From the NCBI GenBank assembly GCA_948567375.1, contig OX419757.1:20708001-20772000 (forward strand): DNA of 64,000 nt, given 5' to 3'. The translations under genes and the position numbers were made by a program. The notes beneath the pieces are model-generated. The model was not told the origin of the DNA. It did not search any database and saw only the letters and a program-made list of their open reading frames with translations. Position 1 is the first letter of the stretch, and each line of letters begins with the position of its first letter. Shown piece by piece: positions 30,511-42,299 of this stretch. Source of the DNA: Lunularia cruciata (lineage: Eukaryota > Streptophyta > Marchantiopsida > Lunulariales > Lunulariaceae).

Positions 30511-33090
30511 TATTCACTATGGTACCCACATTTTTCATTTTAGACAAGTGAAGAAGAAGAAGTGCCTTGTTGAAATCAAATTGAAACCAAATGGAGAAAA
30601 AATGAATGGAAACCTGTATTTTGATCAAGCTTGAGGAAGTTGACTTTGTATTGGAGGAAGAAGGAATTGGATTGAATCAGACCCAAAGAAGCTTACTTTG
30701 TGTCAGAAGAGGAAAAAACTCAAATCAAACGCCGAAGGAGGGCAGACTTGAAGGAGGAATGGAAGTTATATGTTGGGATTCTTGCGGGGGTTGTATCTTA
30801 TTGACAAAAAGTCCAAATCATGTATGTTATATCTCGTTGGAAGCATCTCGTTTTGGGCTTTCCATTGCCACTAAAATCGCAGAGTTTGAAGGTCTATAGC
30901 AAAAGTTAAAAGTATTTGAAGTTTTGGGAGTAGATGTATATAGTAGTTTGGTGGCTTCGGGTTTATACAACTTCAGACTTTGGACTTCGGGTTTACACTA
31001 CTTTGGGTCTAAAGACTTCTACTCAAGACAAATGTGATTCAATTTGAGGTAGTCAGACATTGGATGTAAGAGTCTTTGGGTCAAATATCTGAAGCGTTTG
31101 AAATAGTTAGGATAGAGAAAGAAGAGATAGTTAGGATACCCGTGACTTCAATTTCAGTTTTGATTGAAGATAAGAAAGATTTGTAGGAGAAGTAGCACTT
31201 ATGAATAACCCAAAGTGCAAGATCAGATAGTAAGTATCTTTAGGTCAATAACATGAGTGATTAGAGGAAAGTGGGTTACAAATTGAAGGTGTAGATAGTG
31301 TATCCATGCTTTCAATTACAATTCTTGATGAGGACATAGTAGAATTAACAAAGGAATTTATAGTAGTTAGACCCAAAGTAATCGAGATAGGATTGTAGGT
31401 GGCTTTGGATTTGACATTTGACACTTTAGAGTGGGTCGGGAGATAAAGAGTTAAATAGATTACCTACTAGTGTAATTGTAGATCAGGAAGGAAAAGTAGT
31501 AGAATTGATAGAAGATTTTGAAGTTGTGAAACCCGAGGATAGGTAGTATGTGATGTTATTTTGGGATCGGGTTTGGAAGCCAAAGAAGAAGTAGACATTG
31601 GATCTGTAACACCCATTTGTGCATGTGTGTGGTATTGTGATATTTAGCTCAGTATTACAAGTACTTGAGAGATATTATTTATATAGATCAAGGATGGTTC
31701 TACATTAGTCATGATTAGCTAAAGTTAGTCATAGCTTAGATAGAGGGGACTTTACTTTAGAGGAAGTGGAAAAGATGAGCACCACTATTTTGGATTCTAG
31801 TGTGTTGACTTGCTATTATTCCTAGGTGTTTGGCTTTGAGGAAAGAGTTGAGAACTCTTGGGCCCGCAAGCCTTTTTGTTTTGGATACTTCTATAGTCCA
31901 GGGATATCCCATGTGAAGAAATCCTTGACTTAGTGGTTGGATCAAGATAAGATTACATGCTAGTGGAATATGCCCATGTGAATGGATATTCATTTCTACT
32001 TTTTGACTTTACTTGACTTTTAGTCTAGTAACTTGAGTTACTACGGTAATTAGTAACTTTGATGCATAACTATTTTACAAGTATATAAACAAGCAATGAG
32101 GAGGTACTTATCATCCTTTCATTTGCAACTATCTCTCTCTCATTGAGTTCTCTAGTGAGCAATGTCTTGAGTCTTGGGGTATTAGCCTTGGAGGAGTATG
32201 ATGGAGTTGGAGTTTCTTGCCTTCTTAGTCCATGGTGCGTTACAATAATAGCCATCAGAGGTTCATCTTGAGTGAGAGACAAGCCGGCTCATAGATCGGA
32301 GTAGTAAGAGTTTTGAGATATGAAGAGGTAGATATGAAGAGGTGGTTTGTCATTTTGGATCTGCAGGTAGGAAGAGTTGTTAGGAAGTGGTACATTAGGA
32401 AGTTAATTGTCAATTGCTTTATTATTTAAGGGGAGCATTTTGGATCTATAGTCATATATTGTTCAGTATTCATAATTTCTGAAGATAGATAAAGCAAAGT
32501 GTTGATTTCAATGCTTGTTGCTTGAGCTTAATTCTAAGTATCAACTCTGTTTGTGTATTTGTGAGTGTGTGGAGAATTTCAAAGTGCAAATCAGTATGCT
32601 TGTTGGATGTTGGATTCAATAGCCTTGATCTTTACTCTATGTGTTTGATCCTGAGTGAAGTGCAATCCGAGCAATGCCTTGATAGACCTGGGAAGAATTG
32701 TAGTGTTGGTAGTATTCTACATTTGTGAGTGCAATGCTGAGTTGATGTGAAACAATTTTGATCAAGGAAGTAGTGCCTTCAGTGGAGGGGTGGAACACAA
32801 TTCTGAGGCAAAGTCATTTTGCATTGAAGTGCCATCTTCAAGAGAGACTGAATCATCACAATCAAGATTGTTTGGAAAGATTTGATGGAGTTGTGATTAG
32901 TGTGACAAATTGTTGTGACAAGCTTGCGAATCAGTGCTTATTACTCTCTTTTGGGTGTGGTTTCTACCTGAGAGATTAAAGACGCAACCAAGAAGAACTA
33001 CATTGTGACATTTGACTTTGTATTTGACCAATTCTGAATCATATCTTTGCAAGAACAAACTTTACTTACCTGATTACCGCAAAAGTGATA
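30511..33090. other. 2.6-kb insertion within the copia integrase
   Basis: Integrase sequence is left at about 30510 and resumed at about 33091. The two edges share a similar segment, ATATTTGGTTGTGATCCATATTCACT on the left and ATATTTGTCTGG...CATATTCACT on the right. This may be a diverged duplication made by the insertion. A D-family solo LTR lies inside (31605-32291). The remainder (30511-31604 and 32298-33090) has no domain I recognise. Confidence 0.6.
31605..32291 (+). mobile_element. Solo LTR of family D, most complete copy
   Basis: It begins TGTAACACCCATTTGTGCAT and ends GCCGGCTCA. Related pieces lie at 1918-2453, 4083-4477 and 39887-40475. GATC precedes the start (31601-31604), and GATC follows near the end (32294-32297), so a short, mutated target duplication is possible. 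A promoter-like ACAAGTATATAAAC lies at about 32078-32091. No internal element sequence adjoins. Confidence 0.8.
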
Positions 33091-33700
33091 TTTGTCTGGT
33101 TGTCATATTCACTCACACCTAAGAAGAATAGGTCCAAGTTGGATGCTAAAGTCAAAGAAATGTGTTTTTATTGGCTATGAAAGTGGAGTGAAGGCTTATA
33201 GGCTATGGGATCCATTAACATGTAAGGTTGTTGTCAGAAAAGATGTATCTTTTAATGAATCCAAATCATTTAAGGAGGGGGAGAATGCTTAGGCTCCCTA
33301 CACTAACAAAGGTAAGTCTCACACCCTAGATCTAGTTGAGAGAGAGATTGATCACTTAAGTGATGAGGAGGAAGGGGGTGCTCCTATAGCTAAGCAAGTT
33401 CTTGAGGAGCAAGGACAAGTGGAGCAAGTAGTTGTTGGTGAGCAACAATGTGTGCTAGGTCAATCATACATTGGACCTACAATGTGGAATGGAGAGTTCA
33501 TCAAGGAGGTCATCAAGGCGTGCTAGTTGATCTCCAAATAGATATGGTACTTAGACTGATTCAACCAAGTTGTTGGATGATGACTTTACTTTTGGAGATG
33601 ATGCTCATGCTTTGGCCTTGGAAGAAGTTGAACCCTTTTCCTACAAGGAAGCATGTTCTTCTAGTGAGAAGAATTATTGGTTTTGTTCTATGGAGGGGGA
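33091..33700 (+). pseudogene. Copia integrase C-terminal region and linker
   Basis: The frame at 33092-33292 reads WMLKSKKCVFIGYESGVKAY, then RLWDPLTCKVVVRKDVSFNE. This is the highly conserved segment after the copia integrase core. An acidic linker (about 33360-33420) precedes the RT. It restarts the polyprotein after the 2.6-kb insertion. Confidence 0.85.
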
Positions 33701-34390
33701 GATGTAATTCTTGAGGGATAACAAGACTTGGGAGCTAGTTAGGTTACCTAAGGATCAACAAGTGATAGACTGCAAGTGGATCTAAAAGTTGAAGGAGAGC
33801 CCTAGGGATCTAAGATCTACAAGGCTAGGTTGGTAGCCAAGGAGTGCACTCAAGAGAAGGGGGTGGACTACAATGAGGTCTTTTTGCTTGTTGTAAAGTA
33901 TTCCACAATATGTCTATTGTTTATGCTTGTTGCATTATTTGGTCTTACCTTAGATCAAATGGATGTGTCATGGTGTTTCTCTATGGCACCTTGGATCAGA
34001 GGATCTTCATGAGACAACCCATGGGGTCTGTGGAGAAAGGCCAAGAGGACAAGCTATGCAGATTGTTGAAGTCCTTGTATGGATTGAAGCAAGTACCTTG
34101 CCAATGGAATAAGAGGTTTGATGTGTTTATGCACACTCAAGGTTTCAATAGGAGTTTGTTTGATCCTTATGTGTACATGAAACCGATGAGTAATAAGACC
34201 TTTGGTTTTATTATTCTTGTGCTCTATGTGGATGACATGTTGATAGCCGCCAAGGATAGATCTAAGGTAAACAAGCTCAAGGTGCTCTTGAGTTTGGAGT
34301 TTAGGATGAAGGATCTAGGGTTGGCTACAAGGATATTAGGCATGGAGATCAAGAGGAACTTGGGCACTTGTCAATTGTGTTTGAAGTAGG
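33700..34390 (+). pseudogene. Copia reverse transcriptase
   Basis: The start reads DNKTWELVRLPKDQQVIDCK and the ARLVAKECTQEKGVDYNEVF block is readable across frames. The frame 33910-34389 gives RLLKSLYGLKQVPCQWNKRF and the catalytic LYVDDMLIA. A FRMKDLGLATRILGMEIKR block then follows. All are hallmark copia RT motifs. The catalytic Asp pair is intact, but stops occur upstream. Confidence 0.92.
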
Positions 34391-35280
34391 GTAAGTATGT
34401 TAGGAGGTACTTGTTAGGTTCAACATGGAGAATTGTAAACTAATAAGTACTCCTCTAGCTCCCCAGTTCAAGCTTTCAATGGCATGTTGTCCTATAGAGG
34501 CCATGGAGAAGGGTTTGATGCTAACATTCTTTATGAGAAGGCTGTTGGGAATCTCATGTGCTTGATGACTTGCCCTAGACCTGATCTTGCCCTAGTGATA
34601 GGTAAGGTGAGCATGTATATGTCAAATCCATGAAAGACACATTGCAAAGAAATTATGTGGATTCTCATGTATTTGAGAGGTACACTAAACTATGGCTCTT
34701 ATTTGATAGAAGAAGATCAATGAATGCCACATCATTAGATGGCTATGTAGATGTTGACTTTAGACAAGATCTGGACAAGTAGAGGTCAACAATGGAGTAT
34801 GTATTCACACTTGGTGGTGGATGCATTAGTTGGAGATCTACCTGCAGAAGTATGTTGAACAATCTACTACAAAAGTAGAGTATGGGGAAGCAACAAAGGA
34901 GGCAATTTGATTAGATAGACTTGTTGTTGAGATGTGGCTATTGCATGGTAATGTAATGCTTCATTATGATAGTCAAAGTGTTTTACACCTAGTTGAGAAT
35001 CAAGTGATGGACAGTAAGATTAAGCACATAGACATCAAGTGCCACTTTCTTAGCTAAGTTGTGTCTGAGAAAGTGCTTGAGCTAGTTAAGACTGATGGTA
35101 AGCTCAACCCTGCTGATGCTTTTACCAAAGTCATACCTTTAGAAAGTTTTTCTAGGCATTGTGCTACCCTACAATTTGTGCAAGTAGAGCATGAGTATGG
35201 TGATTTAGCATTGGAGGTGACCTTGGCTTTTTTTTGGTTACTCTATCCTTGTATGTGTTACGGTTATATGTTCTAGTTTA
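34391..35280 (+). pseudogene. Copia RNase H
   Basis: Readable pieces include VGNLMCLMTCPRPDLALVIG and, near the end, SEKVLELVKTDGKLNPADAF followed by TK. The ADxxTK motif is the conserved C-terminal part of copia RNase H. Many frameshifts lie between them. A purine tract CAAGGGGAG follows at about 35380-35388, just before the 3' LTR. Confidence 0.8.
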
Positions 35281-35390
35281 TCTTAGTTTAAAGGAGGGGT
35301 CAAGCAATTGGCAGTCTGTCTAGAACTTCCTACGGAGTGATCAATTGTTTAGCAAGGTTACTAACCCCAAGACAAGAGTCAAGGGGAGTT

Positions 35391-35745
35391 TGTTAGGATT
35401 TACTCTTATGCCTTAGGATTACATTGTAAGTTGGTTAGCTTAACCCTAGTCAGGAGTAACTCAGGGTAGACACAACACCCACCCTATATATGCCTTGGGG
35501 CATATTGGGTGGGGGTTGATCATTTGTTAGTTCATGGTTGGAGTAGACTTGGAAAGTGTGGGAGCTCTTGCTTTGTATGTTTGGATATGCCGGTGAGCCT
35601 TAGAAATTATTAAAGACTCTTGGAGCATTCCCATGGATGTAGCTTCACATCAAGGTGAACCACATGCATCTATGTAATGTGTGATTCTGCTGGTTGTATA
35701 CATTGTGTGTGCATGTTGTCACAACTCTAGTCAGTTACTCAAACA
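35391..35745 (+). mobile_element. 3' LTR of the copia element
   Basis: It starts TGTTAGGATTTACTC after the polypurine tract and ends TTACTCAAACA. It matches the 5' LTR over its whole length, with roughly 40 differences by eye. Confidence 0.9.
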
Positions 35746-36340
35746 TGTTTATGGTTTGACTTCAAACAAGCCCACTGATAATAGATCATTGTTTCCTCTT
35801 AAATGAAGGAAAATGCCATAGTAAAAGAAGCATTGAAGCTGATCATACCAATCATGTGGAACATTGGCATTAAAAAATGGTTGGTCTTGTAAGTTCTATC
35901 CATTAGCAATGCATATGCATATTGGGTTGTCAGCTGCATGCATATTGGATGAGCAAAGAAGAGATGAGTGACTACATTGGCAACATTGTATTTGTAGTCA
36001 CATCAATAGTTGACCTCTTGAAGATTGCCCATCAAATAAAGAATTGGTGGCTAGCATTGTAGTTGATGCATTTGAATGCAAAGTTGCTCCTTGGAGGTAG
36101 CAAGCATTGCATGATCTTGTTGTCATAAAGTTGTTAATATGTCCTTTGGAGCAACTCTTGCAATATCCATTTGTGGAGTCAATGCACGTTGCTCAATTTG
36201 AAGATGATATGCTATTGCATGGCCTAAGAGATTGGTTGAAGGCTTGTGGATGTGTTCTCCATTCTTAACATTGATATGCCACCATCCATCAGCTTTCAAA
36301 GTTGAACATAGAGTTAGAAGAAAGGGGTAGTCAATCAAAT
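35746..36340 (-). pseudogene. Mutator-like (MULE/FAR1-type) transposase, N-terminal and catalytic part
   Basis: The frame at 36123-36338 (minus) ends a FAR1-like DNA-binding region: GWWHINVKNGEHIHKP, then GHAIAYHLQIEQRALTPQMD. Below it come LFFAHPICMQLTTQYAYALL, MDRTYKTNHFLMPMFHMIGM and FTMAFSFI, a stop, and EETMIYYQWACLK. The MDRTYKTN and EE...Y..W blocks are those of the MULE domain, where the first catalytic Asp is in the former. It then stops at the copia LTR, and the rest of the protein resumes at 25940. Confidence 0.85.
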
Positions 36341-36384
36341 GTGTTGCATTTTGTGTTGCATTATGTCAAAATGCAACACATTTG
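36336..36384. repeat. Perfect 18-bp inverted repeat (hairpin)
   Basis: CAAATGTGTTGCATTTTG (36336-36353) and its exact reverse complement (36367-36384) are separated by 13 bases. The hairpin lies at the upstream edge of the Mutator-like remnant. Confidence 0.9.
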
Positions 36385-36399
36385 ACTACATTGTTGGGA

Positions 36400-39039
36400 T
36401 TCTATGGAAGCTTTCAAAGTGTCATATTATCTACCATAAACCCACTTAATGACAATGCAATTTCTTTGCATATCAAAGCATTGTGTTGTGACTTCATACC
36501 CTTGTGTATGCAAAAGCTTGAATACTTTGCCGTATTTCCTTGAGGGAAATGTATAAAGATTGAGGAGGGGGCAACAAGATAGAAGTATCATGTCTGAGAT
36601 GCAAACCGATGGATGTGGGTGCCAGAGAGGGACAGTATAAGGAGTCGCAAATAATACTTTAGTGGTAGAGCCACAAGTGGAACGTGAGGGAGTGAATTTA
36701 GTGATGTGGGGTTGATCTTAGCAATTCCATATATACTCTCTTAATGTGAAGATATACTTGAGAATCATTGAGGAAAAAATTGTATAAGTATAACAAGAGA
36801 TACATTGATATAGATAGATTCTACATAAATGTAAGATTAGAAAAAAATATTATAATTAAGGGTAGTTTTGACCACTTTAGGTTCCTTTCAAAAAACTTTA
36901 AATATTCTTTAAAACATGCATTTATAGTACTTCCACTTAATGTAAGTTTGTCAAGAATAAAACCAACAATAAAAATAGAATTTTATGCTTTTGCATACTA
37001 TAGAGGACTATGAAATATAAAAACTTATCATGAGTAAAAGCATTTAATTCAGAATCTGAATTATTTTATTTGAAATAAAATATATTAGCATAAATAATAG
37101 TACTAATTATATAGAAAAATTTCTGGCATAATTATAAATTTTAGTTACTCCATTATTTTGCAGAACTATAACTCAAGGTTAGATAGTATAGATTACCTAA
37201 AAATACAAATGAAGAATGTCTATGTTCTTTTATTTGCCTTGCTTGAGAATTATTATTTCAAAATTTTCATAGTACTTGAAATAATATTAAAAATATTGGA
37301 TCTATTTCTTTAATTAAAAATCAATAATATCAATCATTTTAGAATTTGAGAGCTACTTAAAATGATAAATTCATAAAAAATAGCCTTATAAATTTTCATC
37401 CATTGCATACTTTTTCTTCCATAAATTTTATTTTTTTCTTGGTGTAAAAATTAAATTATTCCATTACTATTAATTTAGAGATTGAAAATTTATTCAGTTA
37501 TTTTATTAACTTCTAGTCAGATAGATATTTCAATGCACCTCTAATATCCACAAAGTTTCACATATATTCAGATAAAGATAAATAGTATGATCTTACACTC
37601 ATTGAACTTAAGTTGCTATACACTTTGTGTATCTCCAAATAAAAGAAATTTCAATATTGAGAAGCATGAGCAATAAGCAAAATAACAAGAGTGACTAATT
37701 TTGCAAAACTCTGCTCAACCGTTGTTTCTATATAGTCAGCACGTTAACTTTTGAGATGTTGAATTGCTTATAAACTTACCAACTACTTCATGATAAGAAT
37801 TCTTAAATAGAACAAAAAATTCTAGGACATTAATTAATAAGATATATATTTTAGAGAATTTCATGCCATTTTTCTTCTTCTCCATAGATATAGAGAACCA
37901 TTAGTTGGAGTGGTTTCTATAGGACTTATAGTAATATATATCAATCATTATTTGAGTTCTAAACCCCAACCCTTGTACCTCTTTAGAGGCTCTTAATAAG
38001 TCTTAAAACTTGATCTCCTTCCCAATTTGTGGAACTACAAGAGAAAATAAAATCTGAATAAAGATTTCAAATCAATGAAATATAACTTTGAAAATCCAAA
38101 ATATAATCTAGAAATGTATTATGCTTCATGAATACTAATTTTCACTATAAATAAAAAAATATTCTAGGTGGTTGCTGAGGGGAATAACATATGGAGTTCA
38201 GTTTTGAAATAAACTAAAATAAAAAGTTAACATAGGTAAAATCCAAATTTTGAGAGCATAAATATCAAAGTTTTGACAAATCCTACAATAAAATTTATTC
38301 TATGCAAACTTCTTATGAAACCAAATGCTCTTAATTTTCATCTCATAAAACTAGATGTTCTTCTTATGAAATATATACTTAGTGGGTATTTCTAATATAA
38401 CAAAAATAAATAAATTTTCTGACATAATCACTTTTAATTATAAGGTATGTGATATTAGAAGCAATTCATAATATAAATAACCTGTTTTATTTTATACTAA
38501 TTGCACTTATCTTTATTTGATATTGAGATATTATATTTATTATGAAGGACTAGTCATGTAAACAAATTTAAATATATGGCCTTAACTTAGATTTACTTCT
38601 TTATAAAAAATAATAAGAAGTAACACTATCAAATTGGTTTAATCTTAGAATAATTATATAGTAAGTAAATAATAAGCTGAAATTATAATATATTATAAAT
38701 AAATAAATATTTAATTTTAATACCAAGAATTTAGGGAACTACTATTGCTACAATAATTTTTGCTTAATGCCACCACATGACTTGGAAAATTGTGACATGG
38801 CATACTATTCTATTTTGTGTATAGTGCTCCCACTCTCCCTCCACCTCCATTCCTCCAACACACCCCATCAAACCCTATTGGTTTGCTACCTTTGTCTTGC
38901 TTCACACAAGTTGCAACAAAACCTTATTCATTGGGGTGGTTGATAAGGTGGCCAGATTACCCTACTTACCTCTATGAGCTTAAACTAGCTTGGGAGGTCT
39001 ATTTACACTCCAATATTGTGCAAAGGTAAATATACACCA
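36400..39039. other. AT-rich unassigned region
   Basis: From about 36700 to 38760 the sequence is extremely AT-rich, with no open frame beyond 81 aa and no recognised repeat or organelle gene. A short Pro-rich frame at 38817-39029 resembles nothing known to me. Confidence 0.5.
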
Positions 39040-39886
39040 TGAAAATAATACTCATTGATGGCCAATCATCAATTCAAACACTTCTTGACAAACTCAAGTG
39101 CAACAAATTCAATTTTACTATCTATTATGATAGAGAAGGACATGTTAAATGGCTTTCTTTGCACATCCAAACTCAATTGCCATGATTAGGAGATACACCA
39201 ATGTTATACTAATAGAATGCACCTATAAACAAACTTGTTTAAGATGCCACTCCTAGATATTATCAAGTCAACAAATCTTACTAACATGTTCTTCTTGTGC
39301 TCTATGTTCCTTAAGAAGAAGAGAGAAGTGATTACATCTAAGCTTTAATTCAATTGTGCCAATTTGTAGGTTCTTCTATGCAAAAAACTATCTTGATTGA
39401 TTGAGACATGGATTTGGTCCATGCTATCATCTTTGTCTTCTTTGAATTGAATAACCTCCTTTGTTTATAGCACATAAAAAGAACATGCTTGCATGTTGCA
39501 CAAAGTAGTGCATATTAGACGAGTAAGCATTGCTTAGAGCATGGATTGAACTTCTCTGGATATAACTACCTTTAGTGTAAAGATATGAAAAGCAACTTTA
39601 GAGACATTCCTATAACTACAAACTATTTGAATAGTATAGGTTTACCTCACAAAGAAGAGAAATATGTATGTATATGGGCCAACAAATGCATAATTTTGAG
39701 AAATATGTCAACATTGTGTGCTAAAGGCACACATTTGACACAAAAATGCTACCAAAAAGTATCCACCAGTAATTTACTTGTGGTATTGTTACACTTGTTG
39801 ATGCTCTATAGGGATATTAAGTTTGATATTGCAAGTAGTGGAGAAATATTATCTGTATGGAGTTTAGCTAAGCTTCTACATAAGTA
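39040..39886 (+). pseudogene. Second Mutator-like transposase fragment
   Basis: On the plus strand, degraded MULE-domain pieces are readable: LLVLYVP, a stop, and EEERSDYI, followed by KTILID, a stop, DMDLVHAI, then ELNNLLCL, a stop, HIKRTCLH. This is the order of the MULE block with the EE...Y and V.TD..LALM and LLC.WH motifs. A long frame at 39585-39887 continues it into the C-terminal region. A D-family LTR cuts it at 39887. Confidence 0.7.
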
Positions 39887-40475
39887 ATAACTAGCTAGAG
39901 TTATTCCTAGCCAAGATAAAGGTGACCTATTCTAGAGAAAGGGAAAAGAGTAACTATCACTATTTTGTCTTCTAGTGTATTGACTTGGTATTATTCCTAG
40001 TTATTTGACTTTGAGTACAGAGTTGAGAGCTCTTGGGTCCACAAGCCTTGTTGGTGCAAATTTTTAATAGTCCAAGGATAGCCCATGTGAGGAATCCTTG
40101 ACTTAGTTGGTAGGTCAGGATAAGACCACTTACCCATGGGATTATTCTCATGTGCCTGGATATTCCTTTGGACTTTTAAACTTTATTTGACCTCTAGCTT
40201 AGTAACTTGAATTACTCCAATAATTAGTAACATTGGTGTGTGATTTTTTCACAAGTATAAAAGCTAGAGGCAAGGAGGTACTCATCATCCTTTCATTTGC
40301 AACTATCTTTCTTCATTGAGTTCTCTAGTGAGAAATATCTTGAGTCTTGGAATTCTAGCTTTTGGAGGAGTGTGATGGAGTTGAGGTTCTTTTGCCTTCT
40401 TAGTCCATGGTGTACTACTTTAAGAGCCATTAAAGGTTCATCTTGAGTGAGAGAAAGGCAGATTCATAGTACAAG
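39887..40475 (+). mobile_element. LTR of family D, 5' end missing
   Basis: From TAGCTAGAGTTATTCCTAGC onward it follows the D LTR, including CCTTGACTTAGT, ACAAGTATAAAAGC and GAGGTACTCATCATCC. It ends near CAGATTCATAG. It lacks the TGTAACACCC start. Confidence 0.75.
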
Positions 40476-40750
40476 ATTGCAATGCCAATGCTATAACAAT
40501 CCAAGTTACTAAATCAAAGCGCTATTGCATACAAGAGAATACACATTCCACAAAATTTTACAACACATTATTCATAGCTGATTTGTAGTATCTTTGTGCT
40601 CAAGAAGTTGGAAAAGCAATAACATATCTTGGTTGAAGTGATAGTCAACATATCATTACCATAGTGTAATGGAGTTTTCAATAAGGACATTTATGCACAC
40701 ACAATTTGAAAAAAATTAAGCTAATTATGCTTGATTTGATCCATGAGCAT

Positions 40751-40857
40751 TGATGTTTGGATGAGGTAAGTTTTGCAAATAGGGATTGCAAAACTTACCT
40801 CATCCAAACATCAAATTGCTTGAAATGGCTAATAATTACAGCCATTTCAAGCAATTT
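40751..40857. repeat. Two adjacent perfect hairpins (28-bp and 18-bp arms)
   Basis: The first has arms at 40751-40778 and 40786-40813, exact reverse complements around a 7-base loop. The second has arms AAATTGCTTGAAATGGCT (40813-40830) and 40840-40857 around a 9-base loop. They lie about 95 bp outside the G3 3' LTR. Confidence 0.95.
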
Positions 40858-40950
40858 TAAGAGCATGTGCATCTTTTGGAAGCAAATTATATGGCATTAT
40901 CTCTTGCACAATAAGTATCCAATCTTATAGTTGGATTAATGCTTATTTTT

Positions 40951-41558
40951 CTTGTGCATATATACGTTGCTACACAATATGCATATACTATAGAACCACA
41001 ATTGATATAAGTCACATAGAAACTTTAAAGTGCCACAATAATCAAGAATTAAAAATCAGAGCCTAATCTCTATACACTTTGCCAATAAGCACCACTTATA
41101 CTCAATGGGCCAAACTTAGTCTAGTATAGTAAGTCCTACTTTCCAACTTTGACCACCATAGCCAAGAGCTTGAAGGCTAAATATAAAAGTAGTGAGCTCT
41201 TTAGAGCTTCACTTTGAGGTATAATCCTCCTTGGGAAGGCCAAAGATCCAAGGAAAGATCCGACTATAAGGGCTCATTTGATGGCACATCCAACAATTTG
41301 ATGGTGCAAATGGTAACTTTGACAATGCAATCAAGATAATGTATTAAATGGCCACAACTAAGAGTCCAAGTTGTTATTGATACCATTATAACCGCCAAGA
41401 TAACCATTCTAACATCCAAGCAAACTAGCTTTGGTGTTACAAATGTTGTGATAATTATTGTGCATATATACATTGTAGATAATATAAAATTTTCTCAACA
41501 TCATACACTATAGAATCAAAACTCATAGAAGAGGTCAGACAAAAATTCTAAATTGCCG
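40951..41558 (-). mobile_element. 3' LTR of copy G3
   Basis: It has the same three-part plan as the LTRs at 3415-4074 and 53850-54472. About 90-bp end segments (40951-41040 and 41460-41556, both with GTGCATATATAC...CTATAGAA) flank a middle part. That part includes GAGCTCTTTAGAGCTTCACT and GATGGTGCAAATGG. Confidence 0.75.
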
Positions 41559-41770
41559 CAATTGTGGCACTTTACATCTGGTTAGATCCTCCTTACTCCA
41601 AATAACCATATATTCCAAGTATATGGTATGCCTTATGGTGGGCTAAAGATCAAGAGGCCAGGGCCTCATCAGTAGCTACCTATTTTCCACTTAAAAAGCA
41701 AACTAGCTAAGATGCCAAAACATCAAGGAAATAACCATGGCCCACCATGAGAGAAGGAGTCAACATGCCA

Positions 41771-42018
41771 TATGCCATCCTCACAAATAACTATTATAAA
41801 CTAACAAAGTAATGACTCCATCAATAGAGCCACATAATATACATTACAAGCTTGCTTATACAATTGCCAAACTTAGGTCCACCATGCCATCAAATATGCC
41901 ATCCTCACAAATAACTAGTATAAACTAACAAAGTAACAACTCTACTAATAGAGCTACATAATATACACTACAAGCTTGCCTATACAATTGCCAAACTTAG
42001 GTCTATCATGCCATTAAT
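41771..42018 (-). pseudogene. PHD-finger remnant of copy G3, tandemly duplicated
   Basis: Two 124-bp units start at 41771 and 41895 and cover the region homologous to the PHD finger. The minus strand gives degraded IDLSLAIV, a stop, ASL, a stop, CILCSS and, further on, a GWHI piece. Most zinc ligands are lost. The duplication is specific to this copy. Confidence 0.65.
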
Positions 42019-42299
42019 ATTTGGGAGTTGGTATGAAGCATAGTTGTGTATATGATCTTTCCAAACAACACTATTGTGTCCCTCCACCATGAGTACTCCA
42101 AAATGCAAAACCTCATGCAATTTCAAGATAGTACAACTTGTAGTCATATCAAGAGTTTTTGGTGCAATTTGTTGTAGATATACATAATCACCTAAATGAA
42201 ACTAATAGATCAATGATTTCTAACCTCATCCTAAAATTAGTGTCATACCATTGAGCAATCACCAAGTTCTAAAATGCTATCAACATCATCCTCCAAAGA

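Larger units (their letters stand above)
25941..35745 (+). mobile_element. Ty1/copia LTR retrotransposon with two internal insertions
   Basis: The 5' LTR (25941-26293) and 3' LTR (35391-35745) flank a primer-binding site, gag, protease and pre-integrase region, integrase, reverse transcriptase and RNase H, all plus strand. The LTRs are roughly 88 percent alike by eye, so the insertion is old. About 2.1 kb of foreign-looking sequence follows the primer-binding site, and about 2.6 kb interrupts the integrase. The element splits a Mutator-like transposase. I do not find an exact target duplication at the outer ends. Confidence 0.9.

Noticed and set aside
25941-35745. Exact 5-bp target duplication for the copia element
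   Set aside because: The bases just outside the two LTRs (ATGAT on the left, TGTTT on the right) do not match; a shifted TTTAT match would require LTR ends that do not start with TG.
36768-37013. 81-aa frame in the AT-rich block as an organelle-derived gene
   Set aside because: The Lys/Ile/Tyr-rich peptide is what AT-rich DNA gives by chance, and no organelle protein motif is visible.
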